This document shows, in pieces, positions 10,394 through 18,627 of a DNA stretch of 64,000 bases. The position numbers and the translations under genes were made by a program. Under the pieces are notes generated by a model. The model was not told the origin of the DNA and searched no databases. It worked only from the letters and a program-made list of their open reading frames with translations. Within the stretch, counting starts at the first letter, position 1. The number at the start of each line of letters is the position of its first letter. This DNA comes from Thiobacillus sp. Lineage in GTDB: Bacteria; Pseudomonadota; Gammaproteobacteria; Burkholderiales; Thiobacillaceae. The stretch is from contig NZ_JAUYRI010000027.1 in the NCBI RefSeq assembly GCF_030696885.1, positions 21,133-85,132 of the forward strand, written 5' to 3'.

Positions 10394-13300
10394 ATGAATC
10401 TCTCGCGTCCCTTCATCGAGCGGCCGGTCGCCACGCTGATGCTGGTGCTGGCGATGGTCCTGTTCGGCACCATCGCCTACAAGCAACTGCCGGTGAACGA
10501 CCTGCCGCAGGTCGACTTCCCCACGTTGCGCATCACTGCCTCGCTGCCCGGCGCCAACCCCGAGACCATGGCCAACACCGTGGCGATGCCGCTGGAGCGG
10601 CAGCTGGCGACGGTGCCGGGCATCGAGTCGATGAGTTCGCAATCGAGCCAGGGCACGACGTCGATCACGCTGCAGTTCGAGTTGTCGCGCGACATCGACG
10701 CTGCCGCGCAGGACGTGCAGACGGCGATCGCGCAGGCGCAGCGCAACCTGCCCGCCGGCATCGATCCCCCGCAATTACGGAAAATCAACCCGGCCGACTC
10801 GCCCATCCTGTTCCTGGCGCTGTCGTCCGACCGCCTGCCGCTGACCGAGCTCGACCACATTGCCGACTCGCGTGTGGCGCAGCGCATGTCGGGCATGAGC
10901 GGCGTCGCCCAGGTTCAGGTATTCGGCTCGCAGAAATATGCGCTGCGCCTGTACGTCGATCCGGCCAAACTTCAGCAGCGGGGCCTGAGCTTTACCGAGG
11001 TGATCACGGCGGTGCAGACCGCCAACGCCAACCTGCCCTCGGGTACGCTCGACGGCGCCACCCAAAGCTATTCGGTGAAGGCGCCGGTGGCGCTTGCCAA
11101 CGCCCGGGACTTCGGCGAGATCATCGTTGCCTACCGGGATGGCGCCGCGATCCGGCTGAAGGATCTCGGCCGCGCCGAGGACAGCGTCGAGAACGACAAG
11201 GCGCGCACCTGGTACAACGGCAACCGCGCCATCGTGCTCGCGGTGCAGCGCCAGCCCGGCGCCAACACGGTCGAGGTCGCCGAACGAATCAAGGCGCTGC
11301 TGCCGCAGATCGAAGCCGACCTGCCCGACGGCGTGCGTCTGGAAACCTTCATTGACCGCGCGGTCTTCGTCAAGGACACGCTGCACGAGGTCAACATCAC
11401 GCTGGTACTGGCACTGGTGCTGGTGATCCTGGTCATCTTCGCCTTCCTGCACAACGTGCGCGCCACGCTGATCGCCGCGCTGGTGCTGCCGAGCTCGCTG
11501 CTCGGCACCTTCGCCTTCATGCACCTCGCCGGCTACAGCCTCAACAACCTGTCGCTGATGGCGATCATCCTGGCGATCGGTTTCGTCGTCGATGACGCGG
11601 TGGTGGTGATCGAGAACATCGCGCGCCACATGGAAATGGGCAAGCCGCGCTACCAGGCCGCGGTCGACGGCGTGCAGGAAATCGGCTTCACCGTGGTGTC
11701 GATGACGGTCTCGCTCGCCGCCGTGTTCCTGCCGATCCTGTTCATGGGTGGCATGATCGGCCGCCTGTTCCAGGAATTCGCCGTCAGCATCGGCGTCGCC
11801 GTGCTGCTGTCCGGCGTGGTGGCGCTCACGCTTACCCCCATGCTGTGCGCGCGCGGCCTGTCGCACGAAACCCTCAACAATCCGCTGTCGCGCGGCTTCG
11901 AGCGTGCTTTCCTCGCTTTCCGCGATTTTTACGGCGACACCCTGCGCGCCAGCATGCGCCACCGCGGCGCGATGCTGCTGCTCTCGGCAGCGGTGCTGGG
12001 CGCCATGGTGTGGCTCGCTGGCGAGGTCAAGCAGGGTTTCATCCCGCGCGTAGACTCGGGGCGCATCTTCGCCAGCATCCAGTATCCGGAGGGCATTCCC
12101 TTCGAGGAACTGTCGCGCCGGCAGCAGCAGATTGCGGACATCGTGGCGAAGCATCCTGCGGTCGATGCGCTCATGTCGTCCGCCGGGCAGGGCGGCGGCG
12201 GCGTCACCGGCAGCAACATCGGCCGCCTGGTGATCCGCCTCACACCGCCCAACACGCGCATTGGCGCCGATGCGCTCATCGAGGAACTGCGTGCCGCCAC
12301 GCGCGGCGTCGGCGGCGCCAACATCAGCTTTCAGAATCCCGCCTCGATCAACGTGGGGTCGCTGATTTCCAGCAGCGACTACCAGCTCACCCTGACGTCG
12401 ATCGATTTCGAGGCGCTCAAGGCCACGGCGCAGGAAGCCGAAAAGCGCCTCGACCAGGTGCCGCTGCTGATTGACGTCAACAGCAACCTCGAACTGCGCA
12501 ACCCGGAACTGCATGTCGCGCTCGACCCGGTGCAGGCGGCCCGATTGGGCATCACCGCGCGGCAGGTGCAGCAGGTGCTGTACGACGCGCTCGGCGACCG
12601 TCGCATCAGCGAAATCTACGGCGTCGACGACCAGTACACGGTCAGTCTCAAGATCCTGCCCGAAGCGCAGCTCGATCCCGCCATCATCGGCCAATTGCCG
12701 CTGCGCACCGCCTCGGGCGAGCTGACAAGGCTCGACGCGGTGGCGAAGGTCGAGGCCGGCGTCGGCCCGATCGCCGTGCACCGCTACGGCCAGCAGCTCG
12801 CGGTCACGCTGTCGTTCGGGCTCGCGCCCAACGTGTCGCTCGACGTCGGTCTCAATGCCGCGCTGGACGCGGTGGGCGAGGCGCTGCCGGCCGAGGTTAG
12901 CGTGGAGCTGACGGGGGCGGCGCAGAAATTTCAGGAATCGACCGTCACGCTGCCGCTATTGCTGCTGTTCACCATCGTCATCATCTACATGGTGCTGGCG
13001 GTGCTGTACGAGCACCTCGGCCATCCGCTCACCATCCTGACCGCGCTGCCGCTGGCCGGGTTTGGCGCGCTGCTGGTGCTGCTCTTGACGGGCGAGGAAC
13101 TCAACATCTTTAGCTTCGTCGGCCTCATCCTGTTGGTCGGTCTGGTGAAGAAGAACGGCATCATGATGATCGACTTCGCACTGACGCGGCAGCGCGCCGG
13201 CATGAGCGCCGAGGACGCGATCGTCGAAGCGTGTCTCGTCCGCCTGCGCCCGATCATGATGACGACGCTGTCTGCGATTGTCGCCACCCTGCCGATCGCG

Positions 13301-13483
13301 ATCGGCTTCGGTGCCGGCGGCGAGGCGCGCCGCCCGCTCGGCATCGCCGTGGTCGGTGGCCTGGTGTTCTCACAGTTCCTCACGCTCTACATCACGCCCA
13401 CCTTCTACGTCAGCATGGCGCGCATGGAAGGCTGGGTGCGGCGCAAGACCGGCAAGCTGGACGAGGCACCTGCGTCCAGGTAG
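10394..13483 (+). CDS. RND multidrug efflux pump, HAE1 family
   Basis: A 1029-residue inner-membrane proton-driven pump of the AcrB/MdtBC/MexB class. It begins MNLSRPFIERPVATLML, typical of the family. The proton-relay aspartates are visible in the fourth transmembrane helix (AIGFVVDDAVVVIEN), and the family motif FVGLILLVGLVKKNGIMMID lies in the second half. Two large periplasmic loops are present. Substrates cannot be inferred; the sequence is nearest to MdtB/MdtC-like pumps by general appearance. It works with the upstream adaptor and the broken channel gene, or with another outer-membrane channel. Confidence 0.93.
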   Translation: MNLSRPFIERPVATLMLVLAMVLFGTIAYKQLPVNDLPQVDFPTLRITASLPGANPETMANTVAMPLERQLATVPGIESMSSQSSQGTTSITLQFELSRDIDAAAQDVQTAIAQAQRNLPAGIDPPQLRKINPADSPILFLALSSDRLPLTELDHIADSRVAQRMSGMSGVAQVQVFGSQKYALRLYVDPAKLQQRGLSFTEVITAVQTANANLPSGTLDGATQSYSVKAPVALANARDFGEIIVAYRDGAAIRLKDLGRAEDSVENDKARTWYNGNRAIVLAVQRQPGANTVEVAERIKALLPQIEADLPDGVRLETFIDRAVFVKDTLHEVNITLVLALVLVILVIFAFLHNVRATLIAALVLPSSLLGTFAFMHLAGYSLNNLSLMAIILAIGFVVDDAVVVIENIARHMEMGKPRYQAAVDGVQEIGFTVVSMTVSLAAVFLPILFMGGMIGRLFQEFAVSIGVAVLLSGVVALTLTPMLCARGLSHETLNNPLSRGFERAFLAFRDFYGDTLRASMRHRGAMLLLSAAVLGAMVWLAGEVKQGFIPRVDSGRIFASIQYPEGIPFEELSRRQQQIADIVAKHPAVDALMSSAGQGGGGVTGSNIGRLVIRLTPPNTRIGADALIEELRAATRGVGGANISFQNPASINVGSLISSSDYQLTLTSIDFEALKATAQEAEKRLDQVPLLIDVNSNLELRNPELHVALDPVQAARLGITARQVQQVLYDALGDRRISEIYGVDDQYTVSLKILPEAQLDPAIIGQLPLRTASGELTRLDAVAKVEAGVGPIAVHRYGQQLAVTLSFGLAPNVSLDVGLNAALDAVGEALPAEVSVELTGAAQKFQESTVTLPLLLLFTIVIIYMVLAVLYEHLGHPLTILTALPLAGFGALLVLLLTGEELNIFSFVGLILLVGLVKKNGIMMIDFALTRQRAGMSAEDAIVEACLVRLRPIMMTTLSAIVATLPIAIGFGAGGEARRPLGIAVVGGLVFSQFLTLYITPTFYVSMARMEGWVRRKTGKLDEAPASR

Positions 13484-13489
13484 GATGCG

Positions 13490-13605
13490 GCCGTCATTGG
13501 GGAGTAGTCGCCCGCAGCAGGTTCAGCGGGGCGTGCGTCAACATACTTGGCCGTTCGGTCATGGCACACGCGGCACCCACGCTTGGCAAGACCTTTGACC
13601 TGATT
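13490..13605 (+). promoter_or_regulatory. yybP-ykoY (manganese) riboswitch
   Basis: The leader between the RND gene and the UPF0016 gene carries the conserved blocks of the yybP-ykoY aptamer in order: GGGGAGTAG at 13499-13507, the CAACATACT block at 13539-13547, an internal stem, and GCAAGACCTTTG at 13586-13597. These elements form the Mn2+-binding four-way junction in this class. Its position ahead of a GDT1/UPF0016 exporter matches the known regulon, where Mn2+ binding turns on expression. Confidence 0.85.
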
Positions 13606-13663
13606 GCCCCGGTTGGCCGGCGTGGCAGTCGGGTCATTGCGTGGAACCGGCCCGGAGCTTCAA

Positions 13664-14239
13664 TTGGACGCATTCCTTATATCTACAGGCGTGGTGGCGC
13701 TGGCCGAAGTCGGCGACAAAACGCAGCTGCTCGCCTTCCTGCTCGCCGCGAAATTCCGCAAGCCGCTGCCCATCATTCTCGGCATCCTCGTCGCCACGCT
13801 GGCGAACCACGGCCTGGCCGGTGCACTCGGCGCCTGGATCACCACGCTGCTTTCGCCCGAAGTGCTGCGCTGGGTGCTGGGCCTGTCGTTCATCGCGATG
13901 GCGGTGTGGATCCTGATTCCCGACAAACTCGACGAGGGCGACGCCCGGCTGGTCCAGTTCGGCGTCTTCGGCACCACGCTGATCGCGTTCTTCCTGGCTG
14001 AAATGGGCGACAAGACCCAGATCGCCACGATTGCGCTGGCGGCACAGTACGGCGATTTCCTGTGGGTGGTGGCGGGCACCACGCTCGGCATGATGATCGC
14101 CAACGTGCCGGCGGTGTATCTCGGCGATCGCGTGGCCCATCGCATACCGGTGAATCTGGTGCACGGCATCGCCGCGGCGATCTTTGCGGTGCTCGGCGTG
14201 GCAGTCCTGTTCGGGTTGGGCGAGCGTTTCGGCTTTTAA
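13664..14239 (+). CDS. UPF0016/GDT1-family manganese exporter
   Basis: A 191-residue inner-membrane protein with the two inverted repeats of the family, each holding the acidic cation motif: EVGDKTQLL in the first helix and EMGDKTQIA in the fourth. GDT1/TMEM165-family proteins exchange Mn2+ or Ca2+ for protons, and bacterial members export manganese. The start is taken as TTG at 13664 because a GGAG lies six bases upstream and the protein then has the family's normal length. Starting at 13604 would place it inside the riboswitch. Expression should rise with manganese through the upstream leader. Confidence 0.9.
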   Translation: MDAFLISTGVVALAEVGDKTQLLAFLLAAKFRKPLPIILGILVATLANHGLAGALGAWITTLLSPEVLRWVLGLSFIAMAVWILIPDKLDEGDARLVQFGVFGTTLIAFFLAEMGDKTQIATIALAAQYGDFLWVVAGTTLGMMIANVPAVYLGDRVAHRIPVNLVHGIAAAIFAVLGVAVLFGLGERFGF

Positions 14240-14246
14240 GCCGCGC

Positions 14247-14654
14247 CTACATCAGCCAGGCCAGCGCAGCGTAACGACCGAGCTTGCCGAGCGTCACCAG
14301 CAGCAGGAAGACCGGCACGCCGACCCGCAGCACGCCGGCCACCAGGCATAGCGGATCACCGACGACCGGCAGCCAGGCGAACAGCAGACTGGGCCGGCCG
14401 TAGCGAGCAAACCAGCGCTCAGCGCGGGCGGCGCGCAGCTCGGCTTTTTCGCTGCGCCGCACCGCCTGCCGGCCGAAGCGCCCCATGCCGTAGGTGATCA
14501 GGCTGCCGAGCACATTGCCGACGGTGGCCGTCGCCACGCTGGCGAACGGATCGGCGCCCTGGTGCAGGCGGTACAGCAGCAGCGCTTCGGAGCCGCCGGG
14601 AAACAGGGTGGACGACAGCAGCGCCGACCCGAACAGCGTCCAGTCCATTGTCAT
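14247..14654 (-). CDS. YqaA-family (SNARE-associated/DedA-like) membrane protein
   Basis: A 135-residue membrane protein with three to four hydrophobic stretches. It has the GNVLGSLITYGMGRFG and FAWLPVVGDPLCLVAGVLR segments typical of YqaA, a short relative of the DedA membrane transporters. Function is unknown; DedA proteins act in lipid carrier recycling and membrane homeostasis. It starts immediately after the stop of the DUF3617 gene and is probably co-transcribed with it. Confidence 0.82.
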   Translation of the reverse strand: MTMDWTLFGSALLSSTLFPGGSEALLLYRLHQGADPFASVATATVGNVLGSLITYGMGRFGRQAVRRSEKAELRAARAERWFARYGRPSLLFAWLPVVGDPLCLVAGVLRVGVPVFLLLVTLGKLGRYAALAWLM

Positions 14655-15092
14655 TCAGCGCAGCGTGCAGTCGCCGATCCGCCGGGCTTGCGCGCGCTGG
14701 GTGAATTCGCGCATGCCCTCCAGCGACGGGACGTAACGGCCGCCCATCAGGACGTCCCAGCCGGTTGCGTGGCTGCTACCGCTGGCGCGGCCGACCATGC
14801 GCCCGCCACCGGATGTCGGACAGGTGAAGTGGTAATTCACCTTGTCGCCGTATTGCTGTAGCCGGCTGACCGTGCAGGGCAGTCTGGTCTCGCTGGCCGC
14901 ATAGGCGCTGCCGTTGACGATCTCGCGCGGCGTGACGCATTGCTGCACCACCCGCACAGGCAGTTGCAGCGGCGTGCCGCGCATCATCAGTTGCAGCGAG
15001 ACTTCGTACAGGCCGGGCTGCAGCGCGGCGGCGCTTGCGACGGCGGGCAGCGCCGCCAGCACGAGCGGGGCGAGGCGGAACAACGGGTGCAT
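14655..15092 (-). CDS. DUF3617-family periplasmic protein
   Basis: A 145-residue exported protein. A signal peptide (MHPLFRLAPLVLAALPAVASAAA) leads into the DUF3617 pattern LQPGLYEVSLQL, then conserved cysteines (QQCVTPREI, LPCTVS, HFTCPT, IGDCT) likely paired in disulfides. Function is unknown. It heads a two-gene unit with the YqaA-family protein. Confidence 0.82.
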   Translation of the reverse strand: MHPLFRLAPLVLAALPAVASAAALQPGLYEVSLQLMMRGTPLQLPVRVVQQCVTPREIVNGSAYAASETRLPCTVSRLQQYGDKVNYHFTCPTSGGGRMVGRASGSSHATGWDVLMGGRYVPSLEGMREFTQRAQARRIGDCTLR

Positions 15093-15398
15093 GGGGTTCT
15101 CCGGAACAGCTTCAGGGGGCAGTGTTACACAGCCCCGGCGCGGATTGAAGCGAAAGACTCAGGGGGGCGATCGCGGCGGCGGGCCGGCGGGGATGTGCCG
15201 GGTTTTCAGCCAGGTCCCGGGTGCGCCGGGGGCCAGCGGCTTGCGCATGTAATTGTCCTGCGCGTGCATCGCATCCAACATAGCGATTGATGACGTCAAT
15301 CGAATATATACATATAATCCGTTGGATCGATTTATTGATGATCTCTACCATGGCACCTGTCTTGATTGACATTGCAAATCAACTTACAGGAGCCCACC
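15093..15398. promoter_or_regulatory. Intergenic region upstream of rubrerythrin
   Basis: About 300 bases with no gene. An AT-rich patch at 15300-15320 contains a TATAAT (15313-15318) suitable as a -10 box for the rubrerythrin operon. An inverted repeat GATTGA-N5-TCAATC lies just upstream (15285-15301); its spacer is one base too short for a standard FNR box. A second pair, TTGAT...ATCAA, brackets 15363-15383, near the start codon. Confidence 0.35.
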
Positions 15399-15872
15399 AT
15401 GCAGAATACGACGTCCCCGACCATCCAGAACCTCGAGGCCGCCTTTGCCGGCGAGTCGATGGCCCACATCAAGTACATGTGGTTTGCCCGCCAGTGCCGC
15501 AAGGTCGGCGACGAAGCGACCGCCAAGGTGTTCGAGGACACCGCCGCGCAGGAAATGCTGCACGCCTTCGGCCATGCCGAGCTGCTGTTCGCCGACGAGA
15601 CGATGACGCCGGCCAAGTGCCTGCAGTACGCGATCGATGGCGAGACTCACGAGTACACCGAGATGTACCCGAAATTCCGCCACGAGGCGATGATCGAGGG
15701 CAACACCGCCGCGGTGACCGAGATGGACGAGCAGATCGCCGAATCGAAGGAACACGCGGAAATGTTCAAGCAGGTGCTGGAAAAGGCCGCCAAGCGCTTC
15801 GCCGCGCTGGCCAAGGTCGAAGAAAAGCACGCAAAGCACTACCAGGCACAAAAAGACGCGATTGCGGCCTGA
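15399..15872 (+). CDS. Rubrerythrin-type diiron protein (no rubredoxin domain)
   Basis: A 157-residue four-helix ferritin-like protein. Glutamate-rich helices carry the diiron ligands: EAAFAGESMAHIKY in the first helix, EEMLH-type AAQEMLHAFGHAE in the second, and an EHAEMF...ExxH arrangement later. Rubrerythrins reduce hydrogen peroxide using electrons from rubredoxin. The C-terminal rubredoxin domain of classical rubrerythrin is missing, but a separate rubredoxin is encoded 44 bases downstream, so the function is split across two proteins. The ATG at 15399 has ACAGGAG upstream. Confidence 0.9.
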   Translation: MQNTTSPTIQNLEAAFAGESMAHIKYMWFARQCRKVGDEATAKVFEDTAAQEMLHAFGHAELLFADETMTPAKCLQYAIDGETHEYTEMYPKFRHEAMIEGNTAAVTEMDEQIAESKEHAEMFKQVLEKAAKRFAALAKVEEKHAKHYQAQKDAIAA

Positions 15873-15916
15873 GCGATACCCGAACACTCTTTATTGACTG
15901 AATGAAAGGACACATC

Positions 15917-16090
15917 ATGAAAGCTTGGCAATGCATCGTTTGCGGTTATGTTTACGACGAATCCAAAGGCGACCCGGAGCACGGCATCGCCCCCGGCACC
16001 CGCTGGGAAGACGTGCCGGAGAGCTGGGAATGCCCGGACTGCGGCGTCTCCAAGGCCGATTTCGACATGGTCGACGTCACCGCAGTCTGA
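15917..16090 (+). CDS. Rubredoxin
   Basis: A 57-residue iron protein with both CxxCG knuckles: CIVCGYVYD near the N-terminus and [11 protein letters not shown] near the C-terminus, which bind one iron through four cysteines. It is a soluble one-electron carrier, here most likely feeding the rubrerythrin upstream and reduced by the flavoprotein downstream. The start at MKAWQC follows GAAAGGA and gives the usual rubredoxin length. Confidence 0.95.
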   Translation: MKAWQCIVCGYVYDESKGDPEHGIAPGTRWEDVPESWECPDCGVSKADFDMVDVTAV

Positions 16091-16103
16091 CTGTGCGCTG
16101 TAC

Positions 16104-16128
16104 CGGGAGGCGCGTGATGCGCCTCCCG
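16104..16128 (+). terminator. Hairpin between rubredoxin and its reductase
   Basis: A 10-bp perfect stem (CGGGAGGCGC / GCGCCTCCCG) with a 5-base loop follows the rubredoxin stop. No U-run follows it. It may attenuate or stabilise the message and so set unequal levels of carrier and reductase. Confidence 0.5.
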
Positions 16129-16151
16129 CCATCTGAATCCAGGAGCTTGTC

Positions 16152-17348
16152 ATGCACGCCCTCTCCCCAACCCTCTCCCCCCAAGGGGCGAGGGAGCAAA
16201 CGCCAGGCCCAAACCGATCAATCGTCATCGTCGGTTCCGGCCTCGCCGGCTACACCCTGCTGAAGGAAATCCGCAAGCGCGACGCTGCCACGCCGGTCAC
16301 GCTCGTGACGGCAGACGATGGCGCCTTCTACTCCAAGCCCAACCTGTCGAACGCCCTGGCTACCGGCCGCACGGCTGCGGCGCTCGCCAGCGCCAGCGCG
16401 GAAAAGATGGCGGTCGATCAGAATGCGACGGTGCTGACGCACACCCGGGTCACCGCGATCGACACACAGGGTCAGCGCGTCCGCACTGAAAACGGCGAAC
16501 TTGAATACAGTCAACTGGTGCTTGCGCTTGGCGCCGACCCGTTCGCGCACGGCCTGTCCGGTGACGGTGCGGGAGACGTACTGACGGTGAACGATCTGGC
16601 CGATTATGCAGCCTTCCGCAGCGCTATCGACGGCAAGCAACGTGTCACCGTACTCGGCGGCGGTCTCATCGGCTGCGAGTTCGCCAACGACTTGGTGCAT
16701 GCCGGGTTCGCTGTCGACGTGGTGCACCTGGGCGAGTGGCCGCTGGAGCGCCTGCTTCCGGTGGAAGCGGGTCAGCGCCTGGCCGACAGCCTCGCTGCCC
16801 TCGGGGTGAACTGGCATTTCGGTCGCACCGGAAAAAGCGTCGAGCGGACGGCAGCGGGCTATTCGATCACGCTCGACAACGGCGAAACCGTCGCGGCCGA
16901 CGTTGTCCTGTCGGCGATCGGCCTCAAGCCGCGTACCCAATTGGCGCAGGTGGCCGGCATCAAGGTCGGCCGCGGCATCCAGACCAATGGCCTGCTCGAA
17001 ACCAGCGCGCCCCATGTGTACGCGATGGGCGACTGTGCCGAGGTCGAAGGCCTCAACCTGCCTTACGTGCAGCCGTTGATGGTGCAGGCGCGCGCGCTCG
17101 CCGCCACGCTGACCGGCACGCCGATGCCGGTGGTCTACGCGCCGATGCCGGTGATGGTGAAAACCCCCGCGCACCCGGTGGCGGTGCTGCCGCCGAAAAT
17201 CGGCGCAGCCGGTGGCTGGAATGTCGAATGCAGCGACACCGGCATCTGCGCGCTGCATACCGACGACTCGGGCCGACTGCAGGGCTTCGCGCTCACCGGC
17301 AGCGAAACCGGGCGGCGCAATGCGCTGGCGAAGGAAATCGTGGCCTGA
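16152..17348 (+). CDS. FAD-dependent rubredoxin reductase
   Basis: A 398-residue pyridine-nucleotide flavoprotein. The FAD-binding Rossmann motif is IVIVGSGLAGYTLL (about residues 24-37), the NAD(P)H-binding motif VTVLGGGLIGCEFA lies mid-protein, and VYAMGDCAEV closes the FAD site. This matches AlkT/RubB-type reductases that pass electrons from NAD(P)H to rubredoxin. The first ~20 residues (HALSPTLSPQGAREQ...) match no flavoprotein; they are read from a dispersed palindromic repeat at 16159-16195. The original start may be just after the repeat, or the repeat has been taken into the coding sequence. Confidence 0.88.
   Translation: MHALSPTLSPQGAREQTPGPNRSIVIVGSGLAGYTLLKEIRKRDAATPVTLVTADDGAFYSKPNLSNALATGRTAAALASASAEKMAVDQNATVLTHTRVTAIDTQGQRVRTENGELEYSQLVLALGADPFAHGLSGDGAGDVLTVNDLADYAAFRSAIDGKQRVTVLGGGLIGCEFANDLVHAGFAVDVVHLGEWPLERLLPVEAGQRLADSLAALGVNWHFGRTGKSVERTAAGYSITLDNGETVAADVVLSAIGLKPRTQLAQVAGIKVGRGIQTNGLLETSAPHVYAMGDCAEVEGLNLPYVQPLMVQARALAATLTGTPMPVVYAPMPVMVKTPAHPVAVLPPKIGAAGGWNVECSDTGICALHTDDSGRLQGFALTGSETGRRNALAKEIVA
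16159..16195. repeat. Dispersed CTCTCCCC-type palindromic repeat at the reductase start
   Basis: The stretch has two CCCTCTCCCC-like blocks, then CAAGGGGCGAGGG, which folds back on them. Elements of this look are scattered through many proteobacterial intergenic regions. This copy overlaps the 5' end of the reductase gene and is in frame with it. Confidence 0.6.
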
Positions 17349-17351
17349 AAT

Positions 17352-17759
17352 TCAGACCGCTGGGGAGGCGGGTTGCAGCGCGGCAATCAGCGGGCAGCTC
17401 ACCTTGCCGCGGCTGGCTGCGCAGCAATCCACCAGCTTGGCCAGCGCGGTCTCGATACGCTGCAAATCCTGCAAGCGCTGGCGCACATCCGCGAGCTTGT
17501 GCTCGGCGATTGCCCGCGCTTCCGAACAGCGGGTCCCGTCGTCCAGTTGCAGCAATTGCGCAATCTCGTCCAGCGTAAAGCCGATGCGCTGGGCCGCCTT
17601 GATAAACAGCACCCGAGCCACTTCGGCTTCGTCGTAACGGCGGATGCCGCCCAAGGGTTTGGCGGGCTCGATCAATAGCCCGCGGCGCTGGTAGAAGCGG
17701 ATGGTTTCGACGTTGACGCCCGCTGCCTGCGCCAGGCCGGAAATGGTCGTGGTCTGCAT
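17352..17759 (-). CDS. merR: Mercury-responsive regulator MerR
   Basis: A 135-residue MerR-family regulator that reads as true mercuric MerR rather than a relative. The HTH contains [15 protein letters not shown], and the three Hg-binding cysteines are at 78, 113 and 122, the same 35- and 9-residue spacing as in Tn501/Tn21 MerR. It binds its operator as a dimer and twists the promoter when Hg(II) is bound. The divergent 62-base region holds a textbook mer operator. No merT, merP or merA is nearby; the only divergent target is the GDCCVxC protein. Confidence 0.92.
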   Translation of the reverse strand: MQTTTISGLAQAAGVNVETIRFYQRRGLLIEPAKPLGGIRRYDEAEVARVLFIKAAQRIGFTLDEIAQLLQLDDGTRCSEARAIAEHKLADVRQRLQDLQRIETALAKLVDCCAASRGKVSCPLIAALQPASPAV

Positions 17760-17760
17760 C

Positions 17761-17792
17761 TTGACTCCGTACTTGGGTACGGAATTTATACT
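17761..17792 (+). promoter_or_regulatory. mer-type operator/promoter
   Basis: TTGACT at 17761-17766 is the -35 element. A perfect 7-bp dyad TCCGTAC-N4-GTACGGA lies at 17766-17783, and a TTATAC/TATACT -10 begins at 17786-17787. The 19-20 bp spacer is longer than normal, as in all MerR-activated promoters. The dyad matches the classical mer operator almost exactly. Confidence 0.9.
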
Positions 17793-17821
17793 ACGCCCCT
17801 TTCAGCCATCCGGAGCAGTCC

Positions 17822-18073
17822 ATGCACGCTCAGTCAGATTTGGGCCCCAATGCTGTCGTGCTGGAATCCACCCTGACCTGCCCCCTCTGCGGTCACGCCA
17901 AAATCGAGACCATGCCGACCGACGCCTGCCAGTGGTATTACGAATGCGAAGGGTGTCAGGCCGTGCTGATGCCCCTGCCGGGCGACTGCTGCGTATTCTG
18001 TTCCTACGGCACGGTGCCGTGCCCGCCGATCCAGCGGGCGGGCAGGCCGGGTAGTTGCTGCGGGGCGGCCTAG
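17822..18073 (+). CDS. GDCCVxC-domain small cysteine-rich protein
   Basis: An 83-residue cysteine-rich protein. It has LTCPLCGHAKIETMP near the start, a CEGC pair, then the diagnostic GDCCVFCSYGTVPCPP and a terminal CC. The GDCCVxC family (in some organisms a selenoprotein) is linked to mercury and metal resistance genes. It has no signal peptide, so it probably acts in the cytoplasm as a thiol metal sink or carrier. It is the only gene under the mer-type promoter here, so mercury induction is expected. Confidence 0.85.
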   Translation: MHAQSDLGPNAVVLESTLTCPLCGHAKIETMPTDACQWYYECEGCQAVLMPLPGDCCVFCSYGTVPCPPIQRAGRPGSCCGAA

Positions 18074-18516
18074 CAGGTCTTGCAGGGTTCCACCGGCAGC
18101 CCGCGCGCGACCCAGCCCGGCCCGGCACCGCTACCGACCATGCCTTCCTTGATGTTGTAGACCTGGGTGAAGCCCGCTTCGCGCAGTGCCTTTTGCATAT
18201 GCGTCGTGCGGTTGCCGGTGCGGCAGATCAGGCCGATCGGCGTGTCGCGTTGTCCGTCGAGTTCGGCACTCACCTGCTGCACGAAGCCGCTCGCGCCCTG
18301 CGGGTGAACCATGTTGATCCGCAACGCGCCGTCGGCTACGCCGGTCTTGCGCCATTCATCCGGACGGCGAATGTCGATCAGCGTCAACTGGCCGTTCTGG
18401 TGCTTTTCAAAGGCCTCGGGCGCGGTCAGGGTGGGGCCGGATTCCGTGGAGCAGGCGCTGATCGACAGCAGGGTCAAAGCGGCGGCGGCCGCGACGGTCA
18501 GGCGTTGCGCAAACAT
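18070..18516 (-). CDS. Rhodanese-domain lipoprotein
   Basis: A 148-residue exported protein. A lipoprotein signal with lipobox LLSISAC places Cys22 as the lipidated residue. A single rhodanese domain follows, with the active-site loop CRTGNRT (catalytic cysteine at about residue 99) and the domain-opening LIDIRRPDEW. It probably transfers sulfane sulfur in the periplasm. Two further cysteines end the protein (PCKTC). It is convergent with the GDCCVxC gene and overlaps it by a few bases. Confidence 0.88.
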   Translation of the reverse strand: MFAQRLTVAAAAALTLLSISACSTESGPTLTAPEAFEKHQNGQLTLIDIRRPDEWRKTGVADGALRINMVHPQGASGFVQQVSAELDGQRDTPIGLICRTGNRTTHMQKALREAGFTQVYNIKEGMVGSGAGPGWVARGLPVEPCKTC

Positions 18517-18627
18517 GAAGACTCCAAAAGTGAGAAACGAATATGCGATTGTTAAATCGGGCGGAAGTTCAGTTTTGCCCCGCAGGCGGCCCGGTCGCGG
18601 CAGACCGGGTTAGCCCGCCGCCCGCCC

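Noticed and set aside
10775..12781. Long open frame antisense to the RND pump gene, and similar long antisense frames opposite nasA, nirB and the diguanylate cyclase
   Set aside because: These are expected in high-GC DNA; their composition is Arg/His/Gln-rich without domains, while the opposite strand encodes well-known families.
15285..15301. FNR-like box (TTGA...TCAA) upstream of rubrerythrin
   Set aside because: The spacer is one base shorter than a functional FNR site, so it is only noted as an inverted repeat.
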